Shown here piece after piece: positions 1-7,891 of a DNA stretch of 64,000 bases; position 1 is the first letter of the stretch, and each line of letters opens with the position of its first letter. The DNA is taken from positions 28,165 to 92,164 of the forward strand of contig NZ_LR722666.1 of the NCBI RefSeq assembly GCF_902500225.1, given 5' to 3'. Under the pieces are notes generated by a model. It did no database searches. It saw only the letters and a list, made by a program, of their open reading frames with translations, and was not told the origin of the DNA. A program made the translations under genes and the position numbers. The DNA comes from Buttiauxella massiliensis. Its GTDB lineage: Bacteria; Pseudomonadota; Gammaproteobacteria; Enterobacterales; Enterobacteriaceae.

Positions 1-174
1 AGGAGGGTGTTGAATAGATGGTACGCAATAAATTAGCGTGGGATTTTGGCCTATCCTGGAGAAAAGTGAAAGAGGGAAAAGCGATATCAGGTTAAAACCA
101 GGGGGATTTTTATGTCTGATTGTGGGAAAATCAAGCCGACACACCGATTGTAGGGTAATAAAAGGAGTTTGCTA

Positions 175-264
175 ATGAGTACCGATCTGAAATTTTCAAT
201 CATGACCACGGTTGTTGTTTTGGCACTGATTGTGTGTGGCGCGTTAACCGCCGTACTGCACTGA
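175..264 (+). CDS. ynhF: YnhF small membrane protein
   Basis: A 29-residue protein, starting MSTDLKFS and ending TAVLH, made of a short polar head and one hydrophobic helix (about residues 10-27), so a single-span inner-membrane peptide. It matches my memory of E. coli YnhF almost residue for residue at the head and tail. A clear ribosome site (AAGGAG) lies 7 bases before the ATG. In E. coli ynhF also lies near sodB, with ydhP between them; here ydhP is absent and ynhF faces sodB directly across a shared terminator. Molecular function is unknown in the family. Confidence 0.88.
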   Translation: MSTDLKFSIMTTVVVLALIVCGALTAVLH

Positions 265-281
265 TACATCGCTCTGATTAA

Positions 282-311
282 AATGGGCCGCAATCGCGGC
301 CCATATATTTT
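282..311. terminator. Bidirectional terminator between ynhF and sodB
   Basis: Perfect 7-bp GC-rich stem (GGGCCGC/GCGGCCC, loop AATC at 292-295) flanked by A-rich sequence on the left and a T-rich stretch on the right, placed between the convergent stops of ynhF and sodB. It can serve both genes. Confidence 0.75.
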
Positions 312-316
312 AGGTT

Positions 317-898
317 TTATGCTGCCAGATTCTTAGCAACAAACTCCCAGTTCACCAACGCCCAGAAATGCTCAAGATAGCCAGCACGAGCATTGCGGTA
401 GTCGATGTAGTACGCATGTTCCCACACATCCACAGTCAATAACGGTGTTGCCGCTGTTGTTAGTGGGGTACCCGCGTTTGAGGTAGAGACAATCGCCAGA
501 GCGCCATCTTCTTGTTTGACAAGCCAGGTCCAGCCAGCGCCAAAGTTTTTAATAGCTGCATCAGTGAACTGCTGTTTAAACTCAGCAAAGCTCCCAAACG
601 ACTTATTAATGGCTTCCAGAAGCTCTCCAGTTGGTTCACCGCCTGCATTTGGTGCCAGGCAATTCCAATAGAAGGTGTGGTTCCAAACCTGAGCTGCGTT
701 GTTAAACACGCCACCTTCGGAAGTACGAACGATCTCTTCGAGAGTTTTACCTTCAAACGCGGTGCCCTTAACCAGATTGTTCAGGTTAGTGACATAGGTT
801 TGATGGTGTTTACCGTAATGGTATTCCAGAGTTTCGGCGGAAATATGCGGTGCTAAAGCATCTTTTGCATATGGTAGTGCAGGTAGTTCGAACGACAT
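317..898 (-). CDS. sodB: Iron superoxide dismutase SodB
   Basis: Cytoplasmic Fe-dependent superoxide dismutase (2 O2- + 2 H+ to H2O2 + O2), 193 residues like E. coli SodB. The four metal ligands are visible: His27 in the EYHYGKHH stretch, His74 in QVWNHTFYW, and Asp157/His161 in DVWEHAYY. The upstream in-frame Met at 922 is rejected because the family starts [10 protein letters not shown] and a strong AAGGAG site precedes the ATG at 898. The gene converges on ynhF. Its leader is unusual: a short palindromic repeat (913-974) begins only 15 bases upstream of the start codon. The start region keeps a 10-base complement to the RyhB small RNA. Confidence 0.97.
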   Translation of the reverse strand: MSFELPALPYAKDALAPHISAETLEYHYGKHHQTYVTNLNNLVKGTAFEGKTLEEIVRTSEGGVFNNAAQVWNHTFYWNCLAPNAGGEPTGELLEAINKSFGSFAEFKQQFTDAAIKNFGAGWTWLVKQEDGALAIVSTSNAGTPLTTAATPLLTVDVWEHAYYIDYRNARAGYLEHFWALVNWEFVAKNLAA

Positions 899-902
899 TG
901 CT
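893..902 (-). promoter_or_regulatory. Probable RyhB pairing site over the sodB start codon
   Basis: The plus strand here reads CGACATTGCT, which is identical to the core of the iron-stress small RNA RyhB as I recall it. The sodB mRNA is therefore perfectly complementary over 10 bases spanning the AUG, as in E. coli, where RyhB with Hfq blocks sodB translation. The remainder of the leader differs from E. coli. Inference; RyhB itself is not in this window. Confidence 0.5.
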
Positions 903-912
903 GACTCCTTAT

Positions 913-974
913 TACCCTTCATACTTCGAGCAGCATCTTTGTTGGCTGCGATGCAACTCGAATTAATTTGGGTA
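913..974. repeat. Short palindromic MITE (ERIC-like remnant) in the sodB leader
   Basis: A 62-bp unit bounded by imperfect 18-bp terminal inverted repeats: TACCCTTCATACTTCGAG on the left and the complement of CTCGAATTAATTTGGGTA on the right. The ends resemble those of the ERIC-like repeat at 15587-15710 (TACTTC, GCAACTCGAATTA), but the ERIC core is missing, so it looks like an internally deleted copy. It lies 15 bases before the sodB ATG and probably forms most of the transcribed leader. Confidence 0.6.
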
Positions 975-1090
975 TCTATTGTTAAACATCACTCTTAGTG
1001 CGGGTTTAGGGTAACAAATTGAAAGGATAAGCAAAAGAGGGAACTCACCTGCCCAGGGAAGGGCAGGCGCAGGTTTTCGATAAATAGAGT

Positions 1091-1939
1091 TTAACGAATT
1101 GTTTTAGGGGTCATAACGCGTTTGGCACCGACATAGTGGCGCTGCCAGTAGTCTTCGCTTAGTGAGGTTATCTGGATATCTTGTCCGGTACGCGGTGACT
1201 GAATAAATTTACCGTTGCCCACGTACACGCCAACATGGTCAGCGGTGCCCCGACCTTGGGTGCGGAAGAAGACCAAATCACCAGTTTCAAGCTCCCCACG
1301 ATCTACAGATGAGGCATCACGCAGGTGATACATCTCGTTAGCGGTACGAGGAATACGGAACTTCACTAAATCTTTGTATGCGTAGTAAACCAGACCGCTG
1401 CAATCGAAACCGGTAACCGGCGAGGTGCCACCCCAACGATACGGTTTGCCAATCTGGCCCATCAATTTATTCATTGCCGTTTTTTGTGCTTTTTGCACAC
1501 GGACTTTATGCGCCGCAGCAATCGTCGTTGGCTGCTCTGATTTAACTTTTACACAATGCGCTTTATGGCCTTTACGCGGCTTGCTGCATTTTTCGGTGAA
1601 AGTAACAGGCTGAGCTTTTGCGAGTTTAGAGGTTTTAGTGCGGGAGTTTTTTGCAAGTTTCTTTGTTTTAGCGCTGCTGGCATTTTTGGCGGTTTTACTT
1701 TTTGCGGCAGTTGCTTCTTTTTTCTTGCTGGCTGTTTTGACTGAGGTGGTGCTTTTTTTGCTGGTGGTAGTGGTTTTACTCTTACTGCTTTTTTCTGTGC
1801 TCTTCGTTGTGCTTTTAACAACGTGCGCTTTTTGCGCAGCCACGGGACGAGCGTGCTCAGACGCCTGCGTCAATGGTGTATACGGCAAGGTAAATAGCAG
1901 AGCACAGAGCGTGATAGAAATTTTTGTTATCCGCGCCAC
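1091..1939 (-). CDS. mepH: Murein DD-endopeptidase MepH
   Basis: Periplasmic NlpC/P60-family peptidoglycan endopeptidase (YdhO), about 282 residues. It cuts D-Ala-mDAP cross-links to allow wall expansion. A signal peptide (about residues 1-26) is followed by a long Lys/Ser/Thr-rich linker (about 40-110) and a C-terminal NlpC/P60 domain with catalytic Cys180 in GFDCSGLVYYAY and His235 in TADHVGVYVG. I chose the GTG start at 1939 (VARITKIS) because E. coli MepH begins MARI and a purine-rich AGGGG lies 8-12 bases upstream; an ATG 31 codons earlier would bury the signal peptide. The biased linker produces a long antisense open frame that is not a gene. Confidence 0.93.
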   Translation of the reverse strand: MARITKISITLCALLFTLPYTPLTQASEHARPVAAQKAHVVKSTTKSTEKSSKSKTTTTSKKSTTSVKTASKKKEATAAKSKTAKNASSAKTKKLAKNSRTKTSKLAKAQPVTFTEKCSKPRKGHKAHCVKVKSEQPTTIAAAHKVRVQKAQKTAMNKLMGQIGKPYRWGGTSPVTGFDCSGLVYYAYKDLVKFRIPRTANEMYHLRDASSVDRGELETGDLVFFRTQGRGTADHVGVYVGNGKFIQSPRTGQDIQITSLSEDYWQRHYVGAKRVMTPKTIR

Positions 1940-2301
1940 TCGACAATCCCCTGGTGAAAATGAATGCATGAGAAAAACCATCATGCCCGTGTATGATTTT
2001 GCGAAACCCGCCGATTCTAATCTATTAAGCACGATAAAGTTAATAACCTTTTACTATTCGTCTTGCTGTTTCGTTACCGGACGCAAAAAAATTAACCAAA
2101 CTAATGGTTGCAAGGCTATTTATTGATCAGGCTTAGGGTCATTTGCTGATTTTCAGTGGCGGGAAAAGTGTTATTCTTGATACATGTTGTCCCTCCATCG
2201 CGTATGACAGGAAAGCCCTATAAAAAATGGTGTTTTCTGAAGAGGGCGTCAATCGCTACAATGGCAGACTAATGCCAGTACTTGGTTTGAGGAAGCAAGC
2301 A

Positions 2302-2646
2302 ATGAGCACTATTGAAAAAATCCAACAACAGATTACAGAGAACCCAATTCTTCTTTATATGAAAGGTTCTCCGAAACTGCCTAGCTGTGGCTTCTCCGCC
2401 CAGGCTGTGCAGGCGCTATCCGCTTGTGGTGAGCGTTTCGCGTACGTTGATATTTTACAGAACCCAGACATCCGTGCTGAGCTGCCAAAATACGCTAACT
2501 GGCCTACTTTCCCGCAGCTGTGGGTTGATGGTGAACTGGTTGGCGGCTGCGACATCATCATTGAGATGTATCAGCGTGGCGAATTGCAGGCACTGATTAA
2601 AGAATCTGCTGCCAAACACAAATCCGAAGAGCCAGACGCAGAGTAA
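2302..2646 (+). CDS. grxD: Monothiol glutaredoxin 4
   Basis: Grx4 of 114 residues with the monothiol active site CGFS (Cys29) and the GSPKLPSCGFS and WPTFPQLWVDGELVGGCDI signatures that bind glutathione and a bridging [2Fe-2S] cluster. It works in Fe-S cluster delivery together with BolA-type partners. The ATG at 2302 is preceded by GAGGAAG and fits the family start MSTIEKI; the open frame continues 25 codons upstream without a good site. It converges on rnt across a strong two-way terminator. Confidence 0.95.
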   Translation: MSTIEKIQQQITENPILLYMKGSPKLPSCGFSAQAVQALSACGERFAYVDILQNPDIRAELPKYANWPTFPQLWVDGELVGGCDIIIEMYQRGELQALIKESAAKHKSEEPDAE

Positions 2647-2675
2647 TTTGCAACTGGACTAAGTAATTGCCAGAA

Positions 2676-2709
2676 ATAAAAAAGCGACTTATCAAAGTCG
2701 CTTTTTTTA
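2676..2709. terminator. Bidirectional terminator, grxD/rnt
   Basis: Stem AAGCGACTT/AAGTCGCTT with an A-tract on the left and a T-tract on the right, located between the convergent grxD and rnt stops. Good rho-independent form in both directions. Confidence 0.88.
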
Positions 2710-2712
2710 TGC

Positions 2713-3366
2713 TCAGGATTCGGGGTCCGCTGGCAGCGGTAAAGGCCAGCCGCCTAAACGTTTCCAACGGTTAACGATTTCGCAAAAAAGCTCGGCGGTT
2801 TGCTCAGTATCATATAGAGCCGAGTGCGCCTGGCTGCTGTCAAATGGCATACCTGCGGCGATACACGCTTTAGCGAGTACCGTCTGGCCGAGAGCCAACC
2901 CGCTCAGTGCGGCAGTGTCAAAGGTCACAAATGGATGGAACGGGTTACGTTTTAAAGAAGCACGTTCTGCCGCTGCCATCATAAAGCTGTGATCGAATGT
3001 CGCATTATGGGCGACCATGATCGCGCGGTTACAACCGCTGTCTTTAATTCCTTTGCGCACCATTTTAAAAATTGCGTGTAGCGCGTCATATTCACTCACT
3101 GCACCACGCAACGGGTTATGCGGGTCGATACCATTAAAGGCCAGCGCTTCAGGTTGAAGAATTGCGCCTTCAAAAGGTTCAACATGGAAATGCAGGGTTT
3201 CGTCAATCGATAACCAGCCGTCTTGATCCATCTTTAAAGTGATGGCTGCGACTTCAAGTAAAGCATCGGTTTTAGCGTTAAACCCGGCGGTTTCAACGTC
3301 AATGACTACCGGATAAAAACCACGAAAACGGTCGCACAGGCTATGCAGTTGCGTGTTGTCAGACAT
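2713..3366 (-). CDS. rnt: Ribonuclease T
   Basis: DEDDh-family 3'-5' exoribonuclease that trims the CCA end of tRNAs and matures 5S, 23S and other stable RNAs. 217 residues. Asp23 and Glu25 sit in VIDVETAG, and the later exonuclease motifs are seen in [11 protein letters not shown] and the [13 protein letters not shown] region holding the catalytic His and final Asp. In E. coli it lies next to gloA as here; 93 bases separate it from gloA, so it may be read through from the nemRA-gloA operon or from its own promoter. Confidence 0.95.
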   Translation of the reverse strand: MSDNTQLHSLCDRFRGFYPVVIDVETAGFNAKTDALLEVAAITLKMDQDGWLSIDETLHFHVEPFEGAILQPEALAFNGIDPHNPLRGAVSEYDALHAIFKMVRKGIKDSGCNRAIMVAHNATFDHSFMMAAAERASLKRNPFHPFVTFDTAALSGLALGQTVLAKACIAAGMPFDSSQAHSALYDTEQTAELFCEIVNRWKRLGGWPLPLPADPES

Positions 3367-3459
3367 CAGGATCTCTTAATACGGGGAAAAAGCAGCGCGC
3401 ATTATGGCAAATTTTAACAAGGGAAGCTAACGGGCGCAGAGAGCACCCGTAACAGGATA

Positions 3460-3867
3460 TTAATTACCCAAGCCTTTACCTGCGTCTTTGCTTTCGATCA
3501 GCTCAATTTTGTAGCCGTCAGGATCTTCAACAAAAGCGATAACGGTGGAGCCGCCTTTTACCGGGCCAGCTTCACGGGTGACATTGCCACCGTTTTTACG
3601 AATACGTTCACAGGCTTCAGCCGCATCATCTACGCTCAGAGCGATGTGACCATAAGCATTGCCTAAATCGTAGCTATCGGTGCCCCAGTTATAGGTCAGT
3701 TCGATAACCGCTTCTTCGGTTTCCGGGCCATAACCAACGAACGCCAGAGAGTATTTGTTATCAGGGTTTTCACTGGTACGCAGCAGAGTCATGCCTAGCA
3801 CTTTAGTGTAAAATTCGATGGAGCGTTGCAGATCGCCGACACGCAGCATGGTGTGAAGTAAGCGCAT
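3460..3867 (-). CDS. gloA: Glyoxalase I (lactoylglutathione lyase)
   Basis: Converts the methylglyoxal-glutathione hemithioacetal to S-lactoylglutathione in the cytoplasm. 135 residues, same as E. coli. VOC-fold metal ligands are visible: His5 in [10 protein letters not shown], a Glu in [10 protein letters not shown], His in YGHIALSV and Glu in YKIELIE. The enterobacterial enzyme prefers nickel. It is the last gene of a nemR-nemA-gloA run on the minus strand, 90 bases after nemA, which makes it part of the NemR electrophile response known in E. coli. Confidence 0.96.
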   Translation of the reverse strand: MRLLHTMLRVGDLQRSIEFYTKVLGMTLLRTSENPDNKYSLAFVGYGPETEEAVIELTYNWGTDSYDLGNAYGHIALSVDDAAEACERIRKNGGNVTREAGPVKGGSTVIAFVEDPDGYKIELIESKDAGKGLGN

Positions 3868-3920
3868 ATTTACAAAATCCTCTTAGAATTAAAGGGTTAA
3901 TTTCTAAATGCGAGGTAAGT

Positions 3921-3944
3921 ATAGCGGCGAACTAGCGCCGCTAT
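3921..3944 (-). other. Stable hairpin between nemA and gloA
   Basis: Perfect 9-bp stem ATAGCGGCG/CGCCGCTAT with a 6-base loop and no T-tract, in the nemA-gloA gap. It could attenuate or stabilise the upstream part of the nemRA-gloA mRNA. No direct evidence of function. Confidence 0.4.
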
Positions 3945-3957
3945 CAATGAGAGGGGT

Positions 3958-5055
3958 CTATAAAGTCGGGTAGTCGGTATAACCTTCTGCACCACCACCA
4001 TAGAAAGTTTCAGGGCGCTGGGCGTTGAGTTCTGCATTGTGATGCAGGCGTTCAACCAGATCCGGGTTAGCAATATAGTCACGGCCAAAGGCTACTGCGT
4101 CGATTAGGCCTTTCTCGATTAATGTTTCGGCTTTTTCTGGCGTGTAAGCACCAGCACCGATGATCACACCGTTAAAGCGTTCACGTACTTTCTGACGGAA
4201 CTCTTCGGTATAAGGTTGACCGCCAGCCCAGTCTGGTTCAGACATGTGCAGATAGGCAATGCCACGTTTGTTCAATTCTTCAATCAGATACAGTGCATCG
4301 GCTTCTTCGTCCGGGCCGTTATCAACATTCTGGAAAGAACCGATTGGCGAGACGCGAATACCAATGCGATCGGCACTCCACTCTTTGCTTGCAGCATCAA
4401 CCACTTCTAATACCAGACGTGCGCGGTTTTCGCGGCTACCACCGTATTCATCAGTACGATGGTTGGATGTTGGTGACAGGAATTGATGCAGTAAGTAACC
4501 GTGTGCAGAGTGTAATTCGACCATATCAAAGCCAGCATCACGTGCATTACCGACAGCCTGGCGGAAGTCATTCACAATACCTGGGATTTCATTAAGCTCA
4601 AGAGCACGTGGCATTGAGGTATCGACACGAATGGCATGACCATTTTCATCACGTAATGAGGTGCGCGTTCCGGCAGAAATTGCAGATGGCGCAACCGGTG
4701 CTTGCTGGCCTGGCTGAATACTGGTGTGGGAGATACGGCCGGTATGCCACAGCTGTACTGCAATACGACCGTCCGCGGCGTGAACGCCTGCGGTAATTTT
4801 CTGCCATGCTGCAATTTGCTCATCGCTATGCAGACCAGGAGCACCTTCATAGCCTTTAGCTTGCGCTGAAATTTGCGTTGCTTCGCTGATAATTAACCCA
4901 GAACTTGCACGCTGACGGTAGTACTCACCCATCAATGGCGTTGGAATATCGCCAGGCACAATGCTACGCAGGCGGGTTAATGGTGCCATAAAGATACGGT
5001 TAGGCGTGGTAATCGCGCCGACTTTCAGTGGAGTAAATAATTTATCTGCTGACAT
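3958..5055 (-). CDS. nemA: N-ethylmaleimide reductase, Old Yellow Enzyme family
   Basis: FMN-dependent NADPH:ene reductase of 365 residues, the full family length. It reduces electrophilic alkenes, nitroaromatics and N-ethylmaleimide. OYE signatures seen are the N-terminal [27 protein letters not shown], the substrate-binding [14 protein letters not shown], and the C-terminal [13 protein letters not shown] phosphate site. It lies 54 bases downstream of nemR and is preceded by a NemR-type palindrome at 5071-5085, so it probably has both operon and local control. Confidence 0.95.
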   Translation of the reverse strand: MSADKLFTPLKVGAITTPNRIFMAPLTRLRSIVPGDIPTPLMGEYYRQRASSGLIISEATQISAQAKGYEGAPGLHSDEQIAAWQKITAGVHAADGRIAVQLWHTGRISHTSIQPGQQAPVAPSAISAGTRTSLRDENGHAIRVDTSMPRALELNEIPGIVNDFRQAVGNARDAGFDMVELHSAHGYLLHQFLSPTSNHRTDEYGGSRENRARLVLEVVDAASKEWSADRIGIRVSPIGSFQNVDNGPDEEADALYLIEELNKRGIAYLHMSEPDWAGGQPYTEEFRQKVRERFNGVIIGAGAYTPEKAETLIEKGLIDAVAFGRDYIANPDLVERLHHNAELNAQRPETFYGGGAEGYTDYPTL

Positions 5056-5070
5056 ATAAAACGCCTCTAA

Positions 5071-5085
5071 TAGACCGGTCGTCTA
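5071..5085 (-). promoter_or_regulatory. Candidate NemR half-operator before nemA
   Basis: TAGACCGGTCGTCTA (arms TAGAC/GTCTA) lies 16 bases upstream of the nemA ATG. It shares TAGACC and GTCTA with the better palindrome at 5724-5739 upstream of nemR. A TetR-family repressor bound here could block read-through or an internal promoter. Confidence 0.5.
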
Positions 5086-5109
5086 CTATTTGATTAAATA
5101 AAAAGCCTG

Positions 5110-5709
5110 TCAGGAGACAGGCTCCGCTAATAATTGAGTTACGTGGGCGAGGGCGCATTCTAGCGGTACCGCGCTACGTGAAATCTTCGCCTGAAGACTT
5201 GCTCCTAGCCACAAAGCATAAATTACCTGGGCCTGGCTTAACGCTGAGCCGGTTAATTTCAGGCTTGATTCGGCATCACCTTTTTCCAGTGCATCTGCAA
5301 TCTGGGAGACAATTTGTGCGGCACCTTTGTTCAGGGCCGCGCGCATATCTTCTGAAAGATCACACACTTCAGCCGAAAGCTTTACCGTTAAACAACTGAT
5401 CAAGCTGCCGTGCTGGCAAAACCATGTCACCGTTTCCTGGTACCAGGCCAGCAATTTTTCTCGATAATTACCGCTATCGTGGGAAAAGTGCTGCTGTAAA
5501 CGCAGGTTGTAAGCAGTGTAGTAACGCTCAAGCATCGCCACGCCAAATGCTTCTTTTGACCGAAAATAATGATAAAACGAGCCTTTCGGTACTTCAGCTG
5601 TGCTTAACAGCTCGCTCAATCCCATGCCAGTAAACCCGCGCTGCAGACAAAGCTGCTCGCCGGTAGCAAGGAGGTGTTCACGAGTGTCATGTTCAGGATG
5701 TCTGTTCAT
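5110..5709 (-). CDS. nemR: TetR-family electrophile/HOCl-sensing repressor NemR
   Basis: 199 residues. An N-terminal TetR helix-turn-helix (about 10-55, with the PKGSFYHYFRSKEAF recognition region) is followed by an all-helical ligand domain. The redox-sensing Cys106 of E. coli NemR is present at the same number (SLISCLTVK), and Cys21, Cys98 and Cys116 are also kept, which fits direct sensing of hypochlorous acid, quinones and methylglyoxal. It is first gene of nemR-nemA-gloA. A TAGACC-N4-GGTCTA palindrome lies just upstream and is the likely autoregulatory operator. Confidence 0.94.
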   Translation of the reverse strand: MNRHPEHDTREHLLATGEQLCLQRGFTGMGLSELLSTAEVPKGSFYHYFRSKEAFGVAMLERYYTAYNLRLQQHFSHDSGNYREKLLAWYQETVTWFCQHGSLISCLTVKLSAEVCDLSEDMRAALNKGAAQIVSQIADALEKGDAESSLKLTGSALSQAQVIYALWLGASLQAKISRSAVPLECALAHVTQLLAEPVS

Positions 5710-5723
5710 GGGGAATACTGTAA

Positions 5724-5739
5724 TAGACCAGTCGGTCTA
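5724..5739. promoter_or_regulatory. NemR operator upstream of nemR
   Basis: Perfect inverted repeat TAGACCAGTCGGTCTA (6-bp arms, 4-bp centre), 15 bases upstream of the nemR start. It is the only strong palindrome in the gap and matches the sequence near nemA. Assignment to NemR is by position and family knowledge. Confidence 0.7.
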
Positions 5740-5781
5740 AGGCAAGGTTCAGGCGGCAGAATTTTCCTGCCGCCTGAAGGG

Positions 5782-7419
5782 TCAGGTTTTACGGCATGTG
5801 GCAAGAATATCCATATCAGGTTGATATTCTGAGGTTTTAATATCCATCATTCCCAGCAGCGTTGAGAAAATATTATCCTGAGAAACTTGCTCGGCAGCCG
5901 CTTTCTTGGCCAGACAATCAGCATTGACGGCAAAGTTTTGTTGGTAATCTTTCGATAGCCAGAACAGGAACGGAATGTGCGTTTGCTGTGAAGGGGCCAG
6001 CATATAGGGTGTGCCATGCAAATAAATACCGTTTTCACCCAGCGATTCACCGTGGTCAGAAAGATAGACCAGTGCGGTATTGAATTTGTCGCCATGTGCG
6101 TTCAATTCATCGATGGTGCGGCTAACAATATCATCGGTGTACAAAATGGTGTTGTCATAGGTATTGATGAGCGACTGGCGATCGCAATCCTGAATCTGGT
6201 TACTGTCGCACGTTGGTGTGAACTTGCGGAATTTATCCGGGTAGCGGCGGTAGTAGGCCGGACCATGGCTACCCATCAGATGCAATACAATGACGGAGTC
6301 TTGCTGTAAACCATCCAGCACGTTGCCGAAGCGATGTAAAATCGCGTCATCCCAACAGGATTTGTCTTTGCACAACGCGTCTAAATTCCACTGTGTCATA
6401 TCGGTATGCGGGATACGGGAACAAGCCCCTTTACAGCCGCCATCATTATCACGCCATAGCAGATTGATACCTGCATGTGCCATGACGTCAAGCAAGCCTT
6501 CCTGGTGACGAGCCAACGATGCATCGTAATTTTTACGTGGCATATTAGAGAACATGCATGGAACGGATATAGCCGTTTCGGTACCGCAAGATGATGCATT
6601 AGGGAAATAAATAACGTCGCGTTTTTTCAGTTCCGGATTGGTATCACGGGTGTATCCATTCAGTGAATAGTTTTCAGCGCGCGAGGCTTCCCCCACAACA
6701 AAGACAACTACAGTTTTCTTTTTCTGTTGGCTAATCAACGTGCCTTTTTTCGCATCTTCACCAATTTTTACCAGCGTTTGATCGCCGGCAAACCAGCGGG
6801 TCAAGCTGTAGCGGCTTATGGCACTAATGTAGTTGGCAGGTGTCACCATTTTCACCACGCCTTTGTTGTTACGGAACAGTGAGGCGTAGTCTTTATAAAA
6901 TACGGATGCGACAAGAATAATAATCAATAACCCAGCCAACACGCCTACCAACCGAGTCAGGAGGGTATACCACCAATGTGAAGGTTTGATTTTGATTGAA
7001 GCCAGGATGAGCGCAGGCACTATGCCCGCAATGCTGAGCCAAATAAGCAACTGCGGAGTAACCAGTGCTACGGCTTCCTGGGAGTCGGTTTCAAAAACGT
7101 TCGTCATCATGTTTTTGTCGATGACGGCACCGTAGGTGTACATAAAATAGTTACTGGCAGCACAGCCAATTATCAGTATCACCAGCACAGGCTTACGCAA
7201 CCACGGCAGGTTTATCATGCTGAAAATAGTCAACCAGGCGCTGAATAACACTACCGGTACAGAAATTGCGAAGAGCCAGCTATGGAAGGAAACTGGAGCA
7301 ATGATTTCCCAGGTGCGTTTTATGAACAAGAAATTGATTAATGTGAAGAAGAGTGCACAGCAAATATTAAATTTAGAATCGTTACACTGTAACTTTTTCA
7401 GGGATTCCATAACAGCCAT
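5782..7419 (-). CDS. Lipid A phosphoethanolamine transferase, EptA/MCR family
   Basis: 545 residues. It is predicted to move phosphoethanolamine from phosphatidylethanolamine to lipid A on the periplasmic face, which lowers binding of cationic peptides. About five membrane helices fill residues 20-175 and the sulfatase-like domain follows. Catalytic features are Glu244 in GEASRAEN, nucleophile Thr280 in SCGTETAISVPC, His385 in GSHGPAYY, and Asp455/His456 in LSDHGES; paired cysteines (for example 278/288, 329/333, 404/412) fit the family disulfides. The KDYASLFRNN and GTETAISVPCMFSNMPR stretches look closer to E. coli EptA than to plasmid MCR-9. It interrupts the E. coli-type nemR-ydhL junction, so it is an insertion relative to that map. 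Start is either 7419 or the Met at 7410; neither has a good ribosome site. Confidence 0.88.
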   Translation of the reverse strand: MAVMESLKKLQCNDSKFNICCALFFTLINFLFIKRTWEIIAPVSFHSWLFAISVPVVLFSAWLTIFSMINLPWLRKPVLVILIIGCAASNYFMYTYGAVIDKNMMTNVFETDSQEAVALVTPQLLIWLSIAGIVPALILASIKIKPSHWWYTLLTRLVGVLAGLLIIILVASVFYKDYASLFRNNKGVVKMVTPANYISAISRYSLTRWFAGDQTLVKIGEDAKKGTLISQQKKKTVVVFVVGEASRAENYSLNGYTRDTNPELKKRDVIYFPNASSCGTETAISVPCMFSNMPRKNYDASLARHQEGLLDVMAHAGINLLWRDNDGGCKGACSRIPHTDMTQWNLDALCKDKSCWDDAILHRFGNVLDGLQQDSVIVLHLMGSHGPAYYRRYPDKFRKFTPTCDSNQIQDCDRQSLINTYDNTILYTDDIVSRTIDELNAHGDKFNTALVYLSDHGESLGENGIYLHGTPYMLAPSQQTHIPFLFWLSKDYQQNFAVNADCLAKKAAAEQVSQDNIFSTLLGMMDIKTSEYQPDMDILATCRKT

Positions 7420-7458
7420 AAATGATCATAAAGAATGCGCACAGACTAATGAATAAAG

Positions 7459-7475
7459 ATTAGGTGAACCTTAAT
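7459..7475 (-). promoter_or_regulatory. Possible PmrA (BasR) box upstream of the eptA-like gene
   Basis: ATTAGG-N5-CTTAAT, 40 bases before the start codon. One half-site matches the remembered PmrA consensus YTTAAK perfectly, the other has two mismatches; the 5-base spacing is right. PmrAB commonly controls eptA genes. Weak by sequence alone. Confidence 0.3.
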
Positions 7476-7594
7476 TTCAAAAATCCATTCATATCTTTTT
7501 GTGCGGGACAAGCACTAAGAATATTTACCGCACCGCTTGCAACATTTTATTTGTCGGTCTTCAATTGAAGCAATGCGACGAAAGAGGTGTGAGG

Positions 7595-7834
7595 GTGTCT
7601 GAACAGTTAGAATTTTTCCCGATTCAAAGCCCGTGTCGTGGGATCTGCCAGTCAGATGAACGCGGTTTTTGCCGTGGCTGTATGCGCAGCCGTGATGAAC
7701 GATTTCAGTGGCAGCAATTAAGCGATGGGCAAAAACAAGAAGTGCTTCGGTTATGCCGCCAACGATTAGTGCGTAAATTGCGAGCAAACAAGGCGCTTCC
7801 CCCTGAAGAACCCCAACAACCCTCACTTTTTTAA
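7595..7834 (+). CDS. ydhL: DUF1289 protein YdhL
   Basis: 79 residues of unknown function. Family signature seen as SPCRGICQSDERGFCRGC, with three close cysteines in a C-x3-C-x8-C-x2-C-like pattern that could bind a metal. The C-terminus is basic, then Pro/Glu-rich and ends QPSLF as in E. coli. I chose the GTG at 7595 (VSEQLEFFP) because E. coli starts at the same place and an AGAGGTGTGAGG run precedes it. It lies 57 bases upstream of ydhF on the same strand, probably co-transcribed. Confidence 0.88.
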   Translation: MSEQLEFFPIQSPCRGICQSDERGFCRGCMRSRDERFQWQQLSDGQKQEVLRLCRQRLVRKLRANKALPPEEPQQPSLF

Positions 7835-7891
7835 TTCCTTGATGCCGTTATACTCAGTCGCAGAATTCGTTTACTACTGAGGACAGGCTTT

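Noticed and set aside
1638..2126. Long plus-strand frame rich in Leu/Val/Phe over mepH
   Set aside because: It is the antisense of the Lys/Ser/Thr-rich MepH linker; no ribosome site and the pattern is explained by codon bias.
5782..7419. Call as a mobile mcr colistin-resistance gene
   Set aside because: Sequence blocks resemble E. coli EptA more than MCR-9 as remembered, and no insertion sequence flanks it.
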